64,000 nt of DNA from contig JAFECS010000004.1 of the NCBI GenBank assembly GCA_018241965.1, positions 1-64,000 on the forward strand. The letters run 5' to 3'. Source of the DNA: Pseudomonadota bacterium (GTDB lineage: Bacteria > Pseudomonadota > Gammaproteobacteria > Berkiellales > Berkiellaceae). Made by a program: the position numbers and the translations under genes. This document shows positions 53,519 to 60,278 of the stretch, in pieces; within the stretch, counting starts at the first letter, position 1, and every line of letters begins with the position of its first letter. Below the pieces are notes generated by a model. It saw only the letters and a list, made by a program, of their open reading frames with translations, was not told where the DNA came from and did not search any database.

Positions 53519-53601
53519 GGTGTCATCGCATAGTGGTCTATTGCGAAAGTTTACTAAACTTCTGTCCTTCGGACGCGTAGGTTCGAATCCTACTGACATC
53601 T
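53519..53601 (+). tRNA. tRNA-Ser(ACT), unusual anticodon
   Basis: Acceptor GGTGTCA/TGACATC, long variable arm GTCCTTCGGAC, loop TTACTAA gives ACT. AGU codons are normally read by GCT; ACT is rare in any genome. Confidence 0.8.
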
Positions 53602-53602
53602 T

Positions 53603-53673
53603 GGTTGATTAGTTCAATGGTAGAACATGGTGTTCACTCCACCATAACGAAGGTTCGATTCCTTCATTAACCT
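53603..53673 (+). tRNA. tRNA-Val(CAC)
   Basis: Acceptor GGTTGAT/ATTAACC; arm ATGGTG-TTCACTC-CACCAT. Confidence 0.9.
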
Positions 53674-53696
53674 TCCGATATTTATTATTGGTAAAT

Positions 53697-53966
53697 GGAT
53701 ACATACAGCAATTATTCGTAATCTAGAGTATGTCTCAAATTGATAATTAATTGGTAAACAATGGAATTTAGGAAGAAATGGGTTCCAAAAACAAAGTTGT
53801 TTATTTTAGTTTCTTAAAGGAAACCATAAAACAATTATGTTCAAAAATTGGAGTAAGGGATCAGAACAGTGGCCATAGATGTTGGCATCTGCTAAGAAGT
53901 GTGTAAAAACTTATCTGATGGATATGGAAAATTTTTGACCTTTTGAGATCGGCCCCTAAATGTATC
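53697..53966 (+). repeat. Large E2-type element with ~200-nt insert
   Basis: GATACAT (53698) directly followed by ACAGC, pairing with ATGTATC (53960-53966). The inside includes GGTTCC/GGAACC-like arms and a unique sequence I cannot assign. Ends 15 nt before tRNA-Pro. Confidence 0.5.
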
Positions 53967-53981
53967 TTGAATATTTATGCA

Positions 53982-54052
53982 GTCTCTGTGGTATAGTGGC
54001 ATTATTCTTGCTTTGGGTGCAGGCGAACCAGGTTCGATTCCTGGCAGAGATT
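53982..54052 (+). tRNA. tRNA-Pro(TGG)
   Basis: Acceptor GTCTCTG/CAGAGAT; arm CTTGC-TTTGGGT-GCAGG. Confidence 0.88.
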
Positions 54053-54055
54053 TCT

Positions 54056-54126
54056 GGTCGATTAGTTTAGTGGCAGAACAGGGTGTTAACTCCACCCTAA
54101 GGAAGGTTCGATTCCTTCATTGACCT
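54056..54126 (+). tRNA. tRNA-Val(AAC)
   Basis: Close copy of 50646. Confidence 0.9.
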
Positions 54127-54131
54127 TAAAC

Positions 54132-54202
54132 GGCCTATTAGTATAATGGTAGTACATGCGGTTCGGATCCGCAAAATTCCGGTTCGATTCCGGCATGGGC
54201 TC
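54132..54202 (+). tRNA. tRNA-Pro(CGG)
   Basis: Acceptor GGCCTAT/ATGGGCT; arm TGCGG-TTCGGAT-CCGCA. Confidence 0.9.
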
Positions 54203-54210
54203 TAATAGTA

Positions 54211-54319
54211 GTCGTCGTAAATCAAACATAACATTGTAAAATGTTGTCTCAGCAAATTCCTAACGGTAAAAAATTGCTTCATAATCAATTATATGCTGGT
54301 TCAAGCCCAGCCGACGACA
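54211..54319 (+). tRNA. tRNA-like gene with insertion before the D arm, anticodon CAT?
   Basis: Acceptor GTCGTCG/CGACGAC and T arm GCTGG-TTCAAGC-CCAGC are good. Between the acceptor and anticodon arm is an insert: hairpin AACATTGTAAAATGTT then GTCTCAGCAAATTCCTAAC. The anticodon loop TTCATAA would give CAT, but its stem has a mismatch. Confidence 0.6.
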
Positions 54320-54323
54320 ACCA

Positions 54324-54394
54324 CAGTCAGTAGTGAAATGGTTATCACGACGGCTTATCACCGTTATTACACAGTTCGATTCTGGTCTGGCTGA
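54324..54394 (+). tRNA. tRNA-Ile(TAT)
   Basis: Acceptor CAGTCAG/CTGGCTG; arm GACGG-CTTATCA-CCGTT. Confidence 0.8.
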
Positions 54395-54395
54395 A

Positions 54396-54505
54396 CTCCT
54401 CGTTAAATATAAACCCAACATTGTAAAATGTTGTCTCCGCAAATTCCTAACGGTAAAAAGTTGACTTCCAATCAATAATAGGTGATTCAAATTCACCCGA
54501 GGAGA
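54396..54505 (+). tRNA. tRNA-like gene with insertion before the D arm, anticodon TCC?
   Basis: Acceptor CTCCTCG/CGAGGAG, T arm GGTGA-TTCAAAT-TCACC. Shares the insert of 54211 almost exactly (AACATTGTAAAATGTT, GCAAATTCCTAACGGTAAAA). Loop CTTCCAA would give TCC (Gly). Confidence 0.6.
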
Positions 54506-54508
54506 CCA

Positions 54509-54581
54509 CGCTTGGTAGTGAAATGGTGATCACGCCAGCCTGCAGCGCTGGAGTAACACGGTTCAATTCCGGTCCAAGTGA
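54509..54581 (+). tRNA. tRNA-Cys(GCA)
   Basis: Acceptor CGCTTGG/CCAAGTG; arm CCAGC-CTGCAGC-GCTGG. Confidence 0.88.
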
Positions 54582-54627
54582 TTTGCATAATTATTTCACA
54601 TTTGGTAGTAGAATTCTGGTTTTATAC

Positions 54628-54700
54628 GCCTCTTTAATTCAGATGGTTAGAATGTCGGTTTCATAAGCCGAAAACGCTAGTTCGAGTCTAGCAGGAGGCA
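54628..54700 (+). tRNA. tRNA-Met(CAT), elongator type 2
   Basis: Acceptor GCCTCTT/AGGAGGC; arm TCGGT-TTCATAA-GCCGA. Confidence 0.9.
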
Positions 54701-54746
54701 TGGAAAGTATAAAAATTGATAACAACACGGTAATTAGTTAAAACTT

Positions 54747-55946
54747 ATGCAAGTTAATGTGGGAAAAAACGGTGATTTTGCCTTGATATCACAAGAAGAT
54801 TCAAATTTAGTGTTAAATTACATTTGGTGTAAAAATAAGTCAGGGTATGCAAATTCTAAAGAAAAAGGAAAAAATATAACAATGCACAGATTAATAATGG
54901 GATTTCCAGAAGGAAAATTTGTTGACCATATAAATGGTGATAAATTGGACAATAGAAGGGAAAATCTAAGAATTTTAAATCCATCTGAAAATTCTCAAAA
55001 TCAATTAAGACACAAGAATTCAAAAAATACTTATGTAGGAGTTTCAATTTGTAAAAGGAATTCCAAATATAGATCTAGAATTCAAGTAGGAAAAAAAACT
55101 ATAGTGTTAGGAACATTTTCTGATGAAATAGAGGCTGCAGAAGCATATGATATTTATGTTTGTCAAAATAATTTGTACCATAAATTAAATTTTCCTGAAA
55201 AAAAACATCAATACTTAGAAAAAGAAATTAGTTTAAAGAGTAAAAACACTGCGACATATTCGGGAGTTTATAAAAAAGGTTCAAAATATATAGCCAAACT
55301 AAGATTTGGTGGTAAGCAAATCACAGTAGCAACGTCAGCTTCTGAAATTGAAGCTGCTGAATTAAGAGATGAATTTATAGTTGTCAACAAATTAACGAAT
55401 AAGCTAAATTTCCCTGGCAAATATACGAATTTTATTCCAAGCAAAAAGGAAAAAACATTTACACAAGTTGTAGATAATACAACAAGCAGAATTTTGGTTA
55501 CTAGTCGTCCCGATTCCATACTATTGATATCTTCAATTGACGAAGAAAAAGTTAAACATGGCAAATGTTATATATCATCAGACGGATATGCATGTATTTA
55601 TATTGATAAGAAACATATTAGATTAAGCAGGTTCATTTTAGATATAAGTGATCCTAATGTTTTTATAGATCATATAGATGGTAACAGATTGAATAATTGT
55701 AGATCAAATTTAAGGATTTCGAATTGCAAAGAAAACGCAAAAAACAAGTTGAAAAAAGCAAATTGTTCTTCAAAATTTATAGGTGTTTCTTTTGATAAAA
55801 GAAGCAACAAGTGGTTAAGCTCCATTCAACGTGATGGTAAAAAATATAATTTAGGTCTCTTTTCATCAGAAGACGAAGCTGCAAAAACACGCGACGGATG
55901 GATTAAAACAAATTATCCAGATGACCACTACAAATTAAATTTTTAG
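54747..55946 (+). CDS. HNH/AP2 homing-type endonuclease,399 aa, two modules
   Basis: Two similar halves. Each has an HNH_3 nuclease core (MHRLIMGFPEGKFVDHINGD at about residues 47-70 and LSRFILDISDPNVFIDHIDG at about 300-325, each followed by LDNRRENLRI or LNNCRSNLRI) and AP2-type DNA-binding segments (YVGVSICKRNSKYRSRIQVG with EAAEAYD; FIGVSFDKRSNKWLSSIQRD with DEAAKTRD). HNH-AP2 proteins are mobile endonucleases common in phages and giant viruses. The stop runs straight into a tRNA 3' fragment (55947-55971), suggesting insertion at a tRNA. Confidence 0.85.
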   Translation: MQVNVGKNGDFALISQEDSNLVLNYIWCKNKSGYANSKEKGKNITMHRLIMGFPEGKFVDHINGDKLDNRRENLRILNPSENSQNQLRHKNSKNTYVGVSICKRNSKYRSRIQVGKKTIVLGTFSDEIEAAEAYDIYVCQNNLYHKLNFPEKKHQYLEKEISLKSKNTATYSGVYKKGSKYIAKLRFGGKQITVATSASEIEAAELRDEFIVVNKLTNKLNFPGKYTNFIPSKKEKTFTQVVDNTTSRILVTSRPDSILLISSIDEEKVKHGKCYISSDGYACIYIDKKHIRLSRFILDISDPNVFIDHIDGNRLNNCRSNLRISNCKENAKNKLKKANCSSKFIGVSFDKRSNKWLSSIQRDGKKYNLGLFSSEDEAAKTRDGWIKTNYPDDHYKLNF

Positions 55947-55971
55947 CCGCGTTCGATTCTGGCAGATGGCA
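55947..55971 (+). pseudogene. Orphan tRNA 3' fragment after the HNH gene
   Basis: GCCGCGTTCGATTCTGGC (T-arm-like) then AGATGGC, directly after the stop codon. No matching 5' half (GCCATCT) is visible upstream within several hundred nt. Confidence 0.5.
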
Positions 55972-56084
55972 TTCTCGTTTAACAAGTGAAAAAAATATAT
56001 CAGAATAATCTAAAAATATTTTTAGAAAAATCTGAAAATTTTTTCTTTTAAGCAAATCAAAATTTGTTGTAAATAACAACAATT
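55972..56084. other. Spacer with AT hairpins
   Basis: Contains TCTAAAAATATTTTTAGA, a perfect palindrome, and TTTGTTGTAAATAACAA. Possibly a transcript end. Confidence 0.4.
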
Positions 56085-56171
56085 AGCTCTGTTAGTCTCA
56101 GTTGGTAGAGCACCGTGCTTATACTTAATTAGTAACGCGGGGGTCGCGAGTTCAATCCTCGCACAGAGCTT
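56085..56171 (+). tRNA. tRNA-Ile(TAT), with intron
   Basis: Acceptor AGCTCTG/CAGAGCT; CCGTG-CTTATA...A-CGCGG with an 11-nt intron (CTTAATTAGTA). Confidence 0.88.
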
Positions 56172-56186
56172 TTTTCTTGCTTTAAT

Positions 56187-56257
56187 GCCTTCATAATTCA
56201 ATGGTAGAATGCCGGACTTTTAATCCGGTAACCCAGGTTCGATCCCTGGTGATGGCT
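56187..56257 (+). tRNA. tRNA-Lys(TTT)
   Basis: Acceptor GCCTTCA/TGATGGC; arm CCGGA-CTTTTAA-TCCGG. Confidence 0.92.
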
Positions 56258-56259
56258 TA

Positions 56260-56330
56260 TCCGATATGGTGTAGTGGTAACATAATTGGTTTTCATCCAG
56301 TTGCCTCGGGTTCGATCCCCGATATCGGAT
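56260..56330 (+). tRNA. tRNA-Glu(TTC)
   Basis: Identical to 48918, without the E2 element in front. Confidence 0.92.
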
Positions 56331-56335
56331 TGTTT

Positions 56336-56436
56336 TTGGTACGCATGGACTCCTTCGTCGCCACGCTGCGCAGCACAGCGAGGCACTCCGGTTATTTAGT
56401 CACAGACTAAATAACCTAACGAGTCTGTGCGAAGCC
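56336..56436 (+). repeat. E1 element, full length with nested palindrome
   Basis: GGTACGCATGGACTCCTTCG to CGAGTCTGTGCGAAGCC. The centre is replaced by GGTTATTTAGTC-ACA-GACTAAATAACC, a perfect nested palindrome. Confidence 0.7.
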
Positions 56437-56440
56437 AATA

Positions 56441-56521
56441 GGCGTGGTAGCAAAGCGGTCAAATGCGGGGGACTTAAGATCCTTTCCTTCGGGTTCGCAG
56501 GTTCGAATCCTGCCTACGCTT
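56441..56521 (+). tRNA. tRNA-Leu(TAA)
   Basis: Acceptor GGCGTGG/CTACGCT; loop CTTAAGA; long variable arm. Confidence 0.9.
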
Positions 56522-56525
56522 TTTT

Positions 56526-56596
56526 GATGCTATAGTATAATGGCAATATGCGGGACTGTCCATCTCGCGATCGGAGTTCGATTCTCCGTAGCATCG
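56526..56596 (+). tRNA. tRNA-Asp(GTC)
   Basis: Copy of 48413 with an altered anticodon stem (CGGGA/TCTCG). Confidence 0.88.
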
Positions 56597-56602
56597 TTAT
56601 GT

Positions 56603-56676
56603 GGCTCCCGTCGGTTTGAGTGTCGTTAAGACCACTCAAAACCTAAAATAGACTCCTTGCGTCGCTGCGCTGCGCA
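56603..56676 (+). repeat. E1 element with internal hairpin insert
   Basis: GGCTCCCG...GACTCCTTGCGTCGCTGCGC interrupted by the hairpin GGTTTGAGTG/CACTCAAAACC. Confidence 0.6.
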
Positions 56677-56683
56677 ACATTTT

Positions 56684-56758
56684 AGCTTTGGTAGCACAGT
56701 TGGAAGTGCGACAGACTGTTAATCTGTAGGTCATGGGTTCGATCCCCATCCGAAGCTT
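56684..56758 (+). tRNA. tRNA-Asn(GTT)
   Basis: Acceptor AGCTTTG/CGAAGCT; arm ACAGA-CTGTTAA-TCTGT. Confidence 0.93.
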
Positions 56759-56763
56759 TATAT

Positions 56764-56848
56764 GGCTACCGTAGACTCCTGAGTCGATGCGCTGCGCAAT
56801 TTATATTAAATGCGTAGCACAGCGAGGAACGAGTCTGTGTGGAGCTAT
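56764..56848 (+). repeat. E1 element, full length
   Basis: GGCTACCGTAGACTCCTGAG to CGAGTCTGTGTGGAGCT with inner GCGCTGCGC/GCGTAGCAC. Confidence 0.7.
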
Positions 56849-56853
56849 AAAAA

Positions 56854-56964
56854 GGTACATACAGCAAATATAAACTCTCAATACAAATGTTTATGTCGAC
56901 GTCAGGGTTCAATTCCCGGGAGGTGTAGCGAGCCGGTCTGGTGACCGTAAAATCGCAATGTACC
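56854..56964 (+). repeat. E2 element enclosing tRNA-like fragments
   Basis: Stem GGTACAT/ATGTACC with ACAGCAAAT next to the 5' arm; the centre has a T-arm-like GGGTTCAATTCCC and hairpin CGGTC-TGGT-GACCG. Ends 5 nt before tRNA-Trp. Confidence 0.65.
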
Positions 56965-56969
56965 TAGTT

Positions 56970-57041
56970 GGCGTGCTAGCTCAGCGGCAGAGCAATCGGC
57001 TCCAGTCCGATCGGTCACCAGTTCAAATCCGGTGCACGTCT
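56970..57041 (+). tRNA. tRNA-Trp(CCA) on a Cys-type body
   Basis: Acceptor GGCGTGC/GCACGTC; arm ATCGG-CTCCAGT-CCGAT. The centre is identical to tRNA-Cys(GCA) at 59090 except G34 to C. Confidence 0.85.
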
Positions 57042-57042
57042 T

Positions 57043-57159
57043 AGCTCATTTAGCTCAGTTGGCAGAGCGCTTCACTTGTATTGGCTCAGCGAAGACTCCT
57101 TCGTCACTTCGCTGCGCTAGATATGAAGAGGTCAGCAGTTCGATTCTGCTAATGTGCTT
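57043..57159 (+). tRNA. tRNA-Thr(TGT) with an E1 element as intron
   Basis: Acceptor AGCTCAT/ATGTGCT; CTTCA-CTTGTA...A-TGAAG. The 42-nt intron (57081-57122) starts TTGGCTC, like the tRNA-Lys intron, and is a short E1 element. Confidence 0.9.
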
Positions 57160-57164
57160 TATTT

Positions 57165-57235
57165 GTCGCAATAGTACAGTGGTAGTACAGCAGATTGTGA
57201 GTCTGTGGAGAAGGGTTCGATTCCCTTTTGTGACT
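57165..57235 (+). tRNA. tRNA-His(GTG)
   Basis: Near-identical to 49080. Confidence 0.92.
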
Positions 57236-57236
57236 C

Positions 57237-57339
57237 CTCGTCTTAGCTAAGAGGTATAGCATTTGACTGTAGAAGTTTTGCATGACAGCATACTTATGTC
57301 GTCATCAAAGGGTCGGTGGTTCAATTCCACCAGACGAGA
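57237..57339 (+). tRNA. tRNA-Tyr(GTA), with intron
   Basis: Acceptor CTCGTCT/AGACGAG; TTTGA-CTGTAG...A-TCAAA with a ~31-nt intron containing GACAGCATAC. Confidence 0.88.
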
Positions 57340-57370
57340 AATTATGGTTCATCTTTCGGTGAACAGTTTA

Positions 57371-57469
57371 GCCTCCTTAACTCAGTTTGGTAGAGTATGA
57401 GACTCTTATAAGTTCAATAATTGAAATGTAGTCATCTCAGGGTCACGGGTTCGAGCCCCGTAGGAGGCT
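57371..57469 (+). tRNA. tRNA-Lys(CTT), with intron
   Basis: Acceptor GCCTCCT/AGGAGGC; TGAGA-CTCTTA...A-TCTCA, 25-nt intron with hairpin TTCAATAATTGAA. Confidence 0.9.
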
Positions 57470-57603
57470 TAAATGTTGTGAGAAAGAATGTTTTTTTCCT
57501 TTGTAACCGTTTTTGGTTCAATCATCTTCAAAGCTTAATCGTTTCGATATTAATCAAAACCGAAATTAAGTATACTTAAACACAATTTTTCATTTAAAAA
57601 AAA

Positions 57604-58521
57604 ATGAGAACAAAATGGAGTTATTCGTCTGCTCAGAAATATATACATGAGCAAAATCACTCATTGACGAGTCCTGTTTTCGATATAAAAACCTCTTCTA
57701 CGATTTACATTAAATGTAATATTTGTCATTATGAACTAGATATGGTGTTTAAATATTATTTGGAAAGGGGATTACCTTGTTTCTGTTCTTCTAAAATACG
57801 ATGGACATATAATATGGTAAAGTTTGCAATATCAAAACAAGGAGACACACTATTAAGTAATTCGTTTAATGGCTATAACAGCAAACTACTGATAAAGTGC
57901 AAAAAATGTGGAGAAGATTATGAGCAAACTCTGAATATGTATAGAAAAGGTTACCAGCATAAAAAATGCTCTGACCGCTTGTTTGAATCGTCTTCAGGTT
58001 TAAAACTGGCAACAAGACCTGTAACATATTTAACAAAAATTTGTATAAATTGTGAAAAAGAATTTGTAATCTGTAAATCTTTAAAAAGAAGAATTACTTG
58101 TAGTGATGAATGTAAGGAAAAATATATCAAGAGCGACATTCATATTGCAAAACTAAGAGAAGCAGGATTGAAATCCGTTAAATCTTCTTGTAGTAGAAGT
58201 AAAAACGAAATATATTTTGCAGAACTTTGCAAATCGAAGTTTGAAAATGTGTTAACAAACGAAAAAATGTTTGAAGGATGGGATGCAGATGTAATACTCC
58301 CTTTGTTCAAAATTGCTATCAATTGGAACGGAATATTTCATTATAAGCCAATAAGAAAAGGAATGAATATAGAGAAAGTTAAAAACAGAGATTCGCAAAA
58401 AAATGAAGCTATAATTAGATCAGGTTACACACCATATAATATTAAGGATATGGGAAGTTATAACAAAAAATTTGTAGAATCAGAATTTAAAAAATTTTTG
58501 GATTATATTTATTTCACATAA
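57604..58521 (+). CDS. Putative tRNA-array endonuclease,305 aa (Vsr/PD-(D/E)XK-like)
   Basis: N-terminal ~140 residues hold two zinc-type repeats (IKCNICHYELDMVFKYYLER with CFCSSKIRW; IKCKKCGEDYEQTLNMYRKG with KKCS). Another Cys pair follows (CINCEKEF). The C-terminus has WDADVILPLFKIAINWNGIF and NRDSQKNEAIIRSGYTPYNI, matching Vsr-like endonucleases of phages and giant viruses. Shares the N-terminal architecture with the gene at 61367. Lies between tRNA-Lys and tRNA-Phe; probably a homing element. Confidence 0.75.
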   Translation: MRTKWSYSSAQKYIHEQNHSLTSPVFDIKTSSTIYIKCNICHYELDMVFKYYLERGLPCFCSSKIRWTYNMVKFAISKQGDTLLSNSFNGYNSKLLIKCKKCGEDYEQTLNMYRKGYQHKKCSDRLFESSSGLKLATRPVTYLTKICINCEKEFVICKSLKRRITCSDECKEKYIKSDIHIAKLREAGLKSVKSSCSRSKNEIYFAELCKSKFENVLTNEKMFEGWDADVILPLFKIAINWNGIFHYKPIRKGMNIEKVKNRDSQKNEAIIRSGYTPYNIKDMGSYNKKFVESEFKKFLDYIYFT

Positions 58522-58533
58522 ATATTTCCTTTA

Positions 58534-58604
58534 GCCTTTGTGGTTCAATGGGAGAATAACAGACTGAAGATCTGCAGATGGTGGTTCGATTCCACCCAAA
58601 GGCA
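58534..58604 (+). tRNA. tRNA-Phe(GAA)
   Basis: Copy of 51541,12 nt after the endonuclease stop. Confidence 0.92.
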
Positions 58605-58678
58605 TCCCTCATAGTACAGTTGGTCGAGTATGCATCGCTGTCACCGATGTGACCTGGGTTCGATTCCCAGTGAGGGAG
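58605..58678 (+). tRNA. tRNA-Asp(GTC), eukaryotic-like
   Basis: Acceptor TCCCTCA/TGAGGGA; arm CATCG-CTGTCAC-CGATG. Directly abuts tRNA-Phe. Confidence 0.92.
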
Positions 58679-58686
58679 TTTCATTT

Positions 58687-58733
58687 GGCTTTGCGTGGAC
58701 TCTGTTGTCGCCACGCTACGCTAATAAAAGCGC
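58687..58733 (+). repeat. E1 element, 5' half
   Basis: GGCTTTGCGTGGACTCTGTT then GTCGCCACGCTACGC. Confidence 0.55.
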
Positions 58734-58829
58734 GGTAAGTCGAGTTCATGGCGAACTCACTACCATGTCAATGGTATCAACGGCGAATCCCCTCCTTCGG
58801 GATCGTTGGTTCAAATCCAACCCGCGCTA
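58729..58829 (+). tRNA. Type II tRNA, anticodon unclear
   Basis: Acceptor AGCGCGG/CCGCGCT and T arm TTGGTTCAAATCCAA are good, with a long variable arm (CCCTCCTTCGGGA). The anticodon region forms TACCAT-GTCA-ATGGTA, with no standard 7-nt loop. Confidence 0.6.
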
Positions 58830-58833
58830 TATT

Positions 58834-58905
58834 GGGTTACTAGTCGAAGTGGTATGATATGGGATTCCAACTCTCTTGATATTGGTTCGATTCTAATGTA
58901 ACTCT
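58834..58905 (+). tRNA. tRNA-Trp(CCA)
   Basis: Acceptor GGGTTAC/GTAACTC; loop TTCCAAC. Confidence 0.85.
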
Positions 58906-58909
58906 TTAG

Positions 58910-58963
58910 GATGCTTGCAACGAATTCTTAATCAAATTTGGGTTTTGACAAACAAAAGGCATC
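58910..58963 (+). repeat. E2-like element, variant motif
   Basis: Stem GATGC/GCATC; motif is GCAACGAATTC instead of ACAGCGAATTC; ends 6 nt before the tRNA. Confidence 0.5.
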
Positions 58964-58969
58964 TTGTTA

Positions 58970-59083
58970 GCTTCCTTAGCTCAGTGGTAGAGCACTTAAA
59001 AGCAATCCTGCAAAGGATTCATACAGCTACCTTTTTTACGCCTGTTAAGCGAGGGGTCGGTGGTTCAAGTCCATCAGGAAGCA
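58970..59083 (+). tRNA. tRNA with large intron, isotype unclear
   Basis: Acceptor GCTTCCT/AGGAAGC; anticodon stem CTTAA/TTAAG; the ~47-nt loop holds AATCC-TGCAAA-GGATT and ATACAGC, so an E2-like insertion is possible. Confidence 0.65.
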
Positions 59084-59089
59084 AGTTTT

Positions 59090-59161
59090 GGTGTTATAGC
59101 TCAGCGGTAGAGCAATCGGCTGCAGTCCGATCGGTCATTGGTTCAAATCCAGTTGACACCT
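59090..59161 (+). tRNA. tRNA-Cys(GCA)
   Basis: Acceptor GGTGTTA/TGACACC; arm ATCGG-CTGCAGT-CCGAT. Confidence 0.9.
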
Positions 59162-59168
59162 TATTTTT

Positions 59169-59251
59169 GACATATTCGCATAGTGGCTATTGCGGTAGAT
59201 TAGAAATCTGCTATCCTCCGGGATGCACAGGTTCGAGTCCTGTATATGTCT
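59169..59251 (+). tRNA. tRNA-Ser(AGA)
   Basis: Acceptor GACATAT/ATATGTC; arm GTAGA-TTAGAAA-TCTGC; long variable arm. Confidence 0.9.
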
Positions 59252-59256
59252 AATAA

Positions 59257-59332
59257 AGCCTGAGTAGCTCCAATAGGTAGAGCAGCAGACTGTTAATCTG
59301 TTGGTTACCGGTTCGAATCCGGTCTCAGGCTT
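59257..59332 (+). tRNA. tRNA-Asn(GTT)
   Basis: Acceptor AGCCTGA/TCAGGCT; arm GCAGA-CTGTTAA-TCTGT. Confidence 0.93.
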
Positions 59333-59336
59333 ATAA

Positions 59337-59423
59337 ACAAACATACAGCTATCAGTTAGTGTCCACAAAACTTTTACTGTCAAAGGTAAATTATAAGGGT
59401 AAACACGAATATCCGATGTTTGT
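59337..59423 (+). repeat. E2 element upstream of tRNA-Gln
   Basis: 8-bp stem ACAAACAT/ATGTTTGT directly followed by ACAGC; ends 4 nt before the tRNA. Confidence 0.75.
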
Positions 59424-59427
59424 TGTA

Positions 59428-59500
59428 AATCTGTTAGTATAATGGCTTATTACGTTCGACTCTGAATCGAAAAACGAAGGTTCGATTCCTTCACAGATTA
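59428..59500 (+). tRNA. tRNA-Gln(CTG)
   Basis: Acceptor AATCTGT/ACAGATT; arm TTCGA-CTCTGAA-TCGAA. Related to Gln(TTG) at 47020. Confidence 0.92.
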
Positions 59501-59502
59501 TA

Positions 59503-59573
59503 GCCTTTGTGGTTCAATGGGAGAATAATAGACTGAAGATCTACAGATGGTGGTTCGATTCCACCCAAAGGCA
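59503..59573 (+). tRNA. tRNA-Phe(GAA)
   Basis: Copy of 51541. Confidence 0.92.
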
Positions 59574-59576
59574 TTT

Positions 59577-59647
59577 GCTCAAGTAATTTAATGGCAGAAT
59601 ACAACTCTTACTCAGTTGGTACGAGGGTTCGATTCCCTTCTTGAGCT
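59577..59647 (+). tRNA. tRNA-Val(TAC)
   Basis: Acceptor GCTCAAG/CTTGAGC; arm CAACT-CTTACTC-AGTTG. Confidence 0.9.
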
Positions 59648-59654
59648 TTTAAAC

Positions 59655-59737
59655 GGTGTTGTGGCGAAATGGTAAACGCGTCGGTTTAGAAAACCGTGGC
59701 CTTAACAGGCTTGGAGGTTCGATTCCTCTCAACATCT
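59655..59737 (+). tRNA. tRNA-Ser(AGA), second type
   Basis: Acceptor GGTGTTG/CAACATC; loop TTAGAAA; long variable arm GGCCTTAACAGGCT. Confidence 0.82.
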
Positions 59738-59744
59738 TTGGATA

Positions 59745-59888
59745 GAATGTTTACAGCAAAATCAAATTTATTTGAAAAAACCTTTTTGGTTTAGTAGTTC
59801 AAAGGCAGAACATTTAGGTATTTATTACCTAAGATGTAGGTTCGATTCCTACCGGTTAAAATATTTTAACCAGAAAAATATAACATTC
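59745..59888 (+). repeat. E2 element enclosing a decayed tRNA
   Basis: Stem GAATGTT/AACATTC with TACAGCAAAATC; encloses 59790-59860, a tRNA-like body with good D and T arms (GTAGGTTCGATTCCTAC) but no acceptor pairing. Ends 13 nt before tRNA-Ser. Confidence 0.55.
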
Positions 59889-59901
59889 AGAATTCCAATT
59901 T

Positions 59902-59983
59902 GATGCTATGATGAAATGGTATACATGGTCGCCTTGAAAGCGGCTGCCCTTGTGGCGTGCAGGTTCGACTCCTGCTAGCATCT
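59902..59983 (+). tRNA. tRNA-Ser(TGA)
   Basis: Acceptor GATGCTA/TAGCATC; arm GTCGC-CTTGAAA-GCGGC; long variable arm. Confidence 0.92.
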
Positions 59984-59989
59984 TTAGTA

Positions 59990-60060
59990 GCGCCGATAGT
60001 TCAGTGGCAGAATATCTGATTTCCATTCAGATGGCAGGGTTTCGATTACCCTTCGGCGTA
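59990..60060 (+). tRNA. tRNA-Gly(TCC)
   Basis: Acceptor GCGCCGA/TCGGCGT; arm TCTGA-TTTCCAT-TCAGA. Confidence 0.88.
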
Positions 60061-60064
60061 TTAA

Positions 60065-60146
60065 GGTAAATTGGCAGAGTGGTTATCGCGCGTTCTTCGA
60101 AAGTTCGTGTCCTTGTGACGCATAGGTTCGAATCCTATATTTACCT
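60065..60146 (+). tRNA. tRNA-Ser(CGA)
   Basis: Acceptor GGTAAAT/ATTTACC; loop TTCGAAA gives CGA; anticodon stem has two T.T mismatches; long variable arm. Confidence 0.78.
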
Positions 60147-60152
60147 TTTTTT

Positions 60153-60235
60153 GATAAATTCGCATAGTGGCTATTGCGGTAGATTAGAAATCTACTATCC
60201 TCCGGGATGCGCAGGTTCGAGTCCTGCATTTATCT
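60153..60235 (+). tRNA. tRNA-Ser(AGA)
   Basis: Acceptor GATAAAT/ATTTATC; arm GTAGA-TTAGAAA-TCTAC. Close relative of 59169. Confidence 0.9.
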
Positions 60236-60278
60236 ATTTGTTGTCAGTAACGACAACACGCAGCGAAAAAAAATAACC

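Noticed and set aside
56854..56964. Permuted tRNA inside the E2 element
   Set aside because: A T-arm-like sequence precedes a D-like sequence, but no acceptor strands that could pair are present.
47012..59253. Short coding frames across the tRNA array
   Set aside because: They read through tRNA genes on either strand (for example peptides like STVVVQQIVSLW repeated at each tRNA-His copy) and simply mirror tRNA sequence conservation.
59790..59860. tRNA-like sequence with a possible TTA anticodon (UAA suppressor)
   Set aside because: D and T arms look good, but no acceptor stem can be paired and the anticodon loop can be read several ways; it lies inside an E2 stem and looks decayed.
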